From positions 1 to 6,648 of the forward strand of contig JABDJW010000040.1 in NCBI GenBank assembly GCA_013002375.1: a stretch of 6,648 bases of DNA. Direction: 5' to 3'. How positions within the stretch are numbered: the first letter of the stretch is position 1; every line of letters starts with the position of its first letter. Shown here in pieces: positions 5,275-6,648 of the stretch. This DNA is from Acidimicrobiales bacterium. Its GTDB lineage: Bacteria; Actinomycetota; Acidimicrobiia; Acidimicrobiales; SHLQ01. A program made the translations under genes and the position numbers. The notes under the pieces are model-generated. The model had not been told where the DNA came from and searched no databases. It saw nothing but the letters and a program-made list of their open reading frames with translations.

Positions 5275-6475
5275 GCCCTCCACCGCCATGACGCTCGCAG
5301 CGAACGCGCCCCACGACATCCCCGAGCAGCCCCACGAACTTTCCGTGCAGTGGCTCACCACCCAGCTCCGAGCCAGCAACACCATCGGTCCGGAGGCCGA
5401 AGTCCGCAGCTTCGACTACACACCACCATCGGCCGGCAACGCGATGAGCGGCGTCACCGTGCGGCTGCGGCTCGGCTACGACCAAGACCGGCCCGGCCAG
5501 CCAGCGACGGTCATCGCCAAGTTCGCGGCGGCCGATCCAGTCGTGAAGGGCATGCTCGAGGCGGCCGACACCTACGGCCGTGAGATCGCGTTCTACCGCG
5601 ACCTCCAACAGCAGGTTCCGATTCCCTCACCCCGGTTCTGCGGCGGAGGCTGCGACCCAGCACCGGCCGGGGCGATCCTCCAGAAGCTGCAGCGCATCTA
5701 CGACTATGCGCCGGCCGCGATGCACGGCTTCACCGCGCGCCGGCCCGAGAAACTGCTCCGGGCCAGCAAGCGCCGGTACGCATTGCTGCTCGAAGACGTC
5801 GGTGAGGACGCCGTCGTCCACGATCTCATCACCCCGCCCCCAGCAGCGCTGCTGCTGCCGGTGGTCGCCCAACTGGCCGATCTGCACGCGCACTTCTGGG
5901 GCCAACACGAACTCGCCGACCATCCTGCGCTCCAACCGCCGCTCGGCCAGCTCCCCCGTTTCTACCGCAATGCCCTCGACCGGCTGTGCCGCGACATGGC
6001 CAATGAGCGATTCGCGGGGTGGCTCACGCCGGCCCACCACGCGATCTATGACGAGATGTACGAGTCTCTGCTCACCGACTTCGAGATCGTGCAGCGGCCG
6101 GTCACGCTGGTACACGGCGATCCCCGCTCGGACAACGTGTTGTTCTTCGACGGCGAACCGGTGCTGGTCGACTGGGCGCTGGCCGCCTTCGCCAACCCCG
6201 CGTTCGATCTGGCCTACCTCGTGACCGCATCGCTCTCGGGCGAAGAACGCGGCGACATCGACCTCGTCGTCGACTCGTACCTGCAACGGCTTGCGACACG
6301 GGGTCACCAACTCGACCCGGACCAATTTCGCAACGAAATGCGCGCCAGCGCTCGGGCGATCGGCGTACAGGTGACGCTGGGGCTGGCCACGCCGATGCCC
6401 CACTACGGCGAGCATCACCCGGCCGACCTCTGGGTGCCGCGGATACTGAACTACCTGGTCACAACGGCGTCGTGA
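5273..6475 (+). CDS. APH/EcKL-like phosphotransferase family protein
   Basis: A 400-residue cytoplasmic protein with the fold of aminoglycoside/choline kinases and ecdysteroid-kinase-like proteins, expected to phosphorylate a small molecule using ATP. The ATP-anchoring lysine is in ATVIAKF (Lys83), the helix glutamate in GREIAFYRDL (Glu104), the hinge in LLLEDVG (171-177), the catalytic loop is HGDPRSDN (281-288, with Asp283 and Asn288) and the metal-binding Asp is in VDW (Asp300). All key residues are intact, so it is probably an active kinase. The substrate is unknown, and nothing points to antibiotic resistance. The start is uncertain: the ATG at 5273 follows a -10-like box at leaderless spacing; an ATG at 5288 is also possible; a GTG at 5162 would add a 37-residue stretch unlike the family. 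It overlaps the next gene by four bases. Confidence 0.87.
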   Translation: MPSTAMTLAANAPHDIPEQPHELSVQWLTTQLRASNTIGPEAEVRSFDYTPPSAGNAMSGVTVRLRLGYDQDRPGQPATVIAKFAAADPVVKGMLEAADTYGREIAFYRDLQQQVPIPSPRFCGGGCDPAPAGAILQKLQRIYDYAPAAMHGFTARRPEKLLRASKRRYALLLEDVGEDAVVHDLITPPPAALLLPVVAQLADLHAHFWGQHELADHPALQPPLGQLPRFYRNALDRLCRDMANERFAGWLTPAHHAIYDEMYESLLTDFEIVQRPVTLVHGDPRSDNVLFFDGEPVLVDWALAAFANPAFDLAYLVTASLSGEERGDIDLVVDSYLQRLATRGHQLDPDQFRNEMRASARAIGVQVTLGLATPMPHYGEHHPADLWVPRILNYLVTTAS

Positions 6476-6648
6476 CGCGCGGCATCGATACCGCCCGGCT
6501 CGAGCCCTGGCTGATCGACGCCATACCAACCGCATCGCCCCCGATGACCTTCGACCTGGTCGCCGCCGGTGGTTCGAACCTCACCTACCTGGCGGTCGAC
6601 GGCAACGGCGCGACCTGGGTCGTGCGGCGACCGCCGGAGGGCCGACGG
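6472..6648 (+). CDS. Second APH-like phosphotransferase (partial, N-terminus only)
   Basis: The first 59 residues of a second kinase-like protein, open to the window's end. After a GTG start, residues 33-39 read GGSNLTY and 49-55 read WVVRRPP. This pair is typical of the phosphotransferases found near or fused to acyl-CoA dehydrogenases (the FadE36/ACAD10-11 neighbourhood), where it forms the nucleotide-binding part of the N-lobe. The GTG overlaps the TGA of the preceding kinase as GTGA, and no ribosome site is seen, so translation should be coupled. The catalytic HGD loop lies outside the window, so activity cannot be judged. It belongs to a different subgroup from its upstream neighbour, so this is not a recent tandem copy. 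Confidence 0.8.
   Translation, partial: MTRGIDTARLEPWLIDAIPTASPPMTFDLVAAGGSNLTYLAVDGNGATWVVRRPPEGRR

Noticed and set aside
5129..5608. 159-codon minus-strand frame that could be an upstream gene of the glutamine synthetase operon
   Set aside because: Most of it is antisense to the kinase N-lobe. It shows no family motif and no ribosome site.
5627..6535. 302-codon minus-strand frame
   Set aside because: Antisense to the phosphotransferase that carries an intact HGDPRSDN loop. Composition is that of a shadow.

Overview
The window is high-GC DNA with strong GC bias at third codon positions. Gene content is a type III glutamine synthetase, a pair of APH-like phosphotransferases of the kind found beside acyl-CoA dehydrogenases in mycobacteria and relatives, and corrinoid methyl-transfer genes. 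This suggests an actinobacterium, possibly of the Acidimicrobiia/Ilumatobacter sort. The lineage guess is inference from gene content and codon style only.

Layout: a 239-base divergent intergenic region (5034-5272) splits the window. Leftward from it, on the minus strand, run four genes: a type III glutamine synthetase (5033-2862), a two-TM potassium channel with a cytoplasmic RCK domain (2836-1733, 25 bases after the synthetase), a B12-binding corrinoid protein (1565-855) and a pterin-dependent methyltransferase (842 to beyond base 1, 12 bases after the corrinoid gene). The synthetase and channel look like one operon and the two methyl-transfer genes like another. A 167-base gap between the operons holds a 33-bp near-perfect palindrome and a candidate promoter. 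Rightward, on the plus strand, run two phosphotransferase genes (5273-6475 and 6472 to beyond 6648) whose stop and start codons overlap.

How the genes may work together: the corrinoid protein would carry a methyl group and the methyltransferase would exchange it with tetrahydrofolate. This is the shared half of demethylation systems such as glycine betaine, methylamine or O-demethylases. The substrate-specific methyltransferase and the corrinoid-reactivating protein are not in the window. The glutamine synthetase assimilates ammonium and the channel moves K+ or a similar cation. If the unseen substrate were a quaternary amine osmolyte, the whole minus-strand block could concern osmolyte and nitrogen handling, but that is speculation. 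The phosphotransferases are small-molecule kinase-like proteins of unknown substrate.

I saw no tRNA, rRNA, CRISPR array, insertion sequence or frameshifted gene. The items most worth following are the 33-bp palindrome, the possible internal start that would make a free RCK gating-ring subunit, the non-threonine residue at the start of the channel filter, and the possibly leaderless promoter of the kinase operon.
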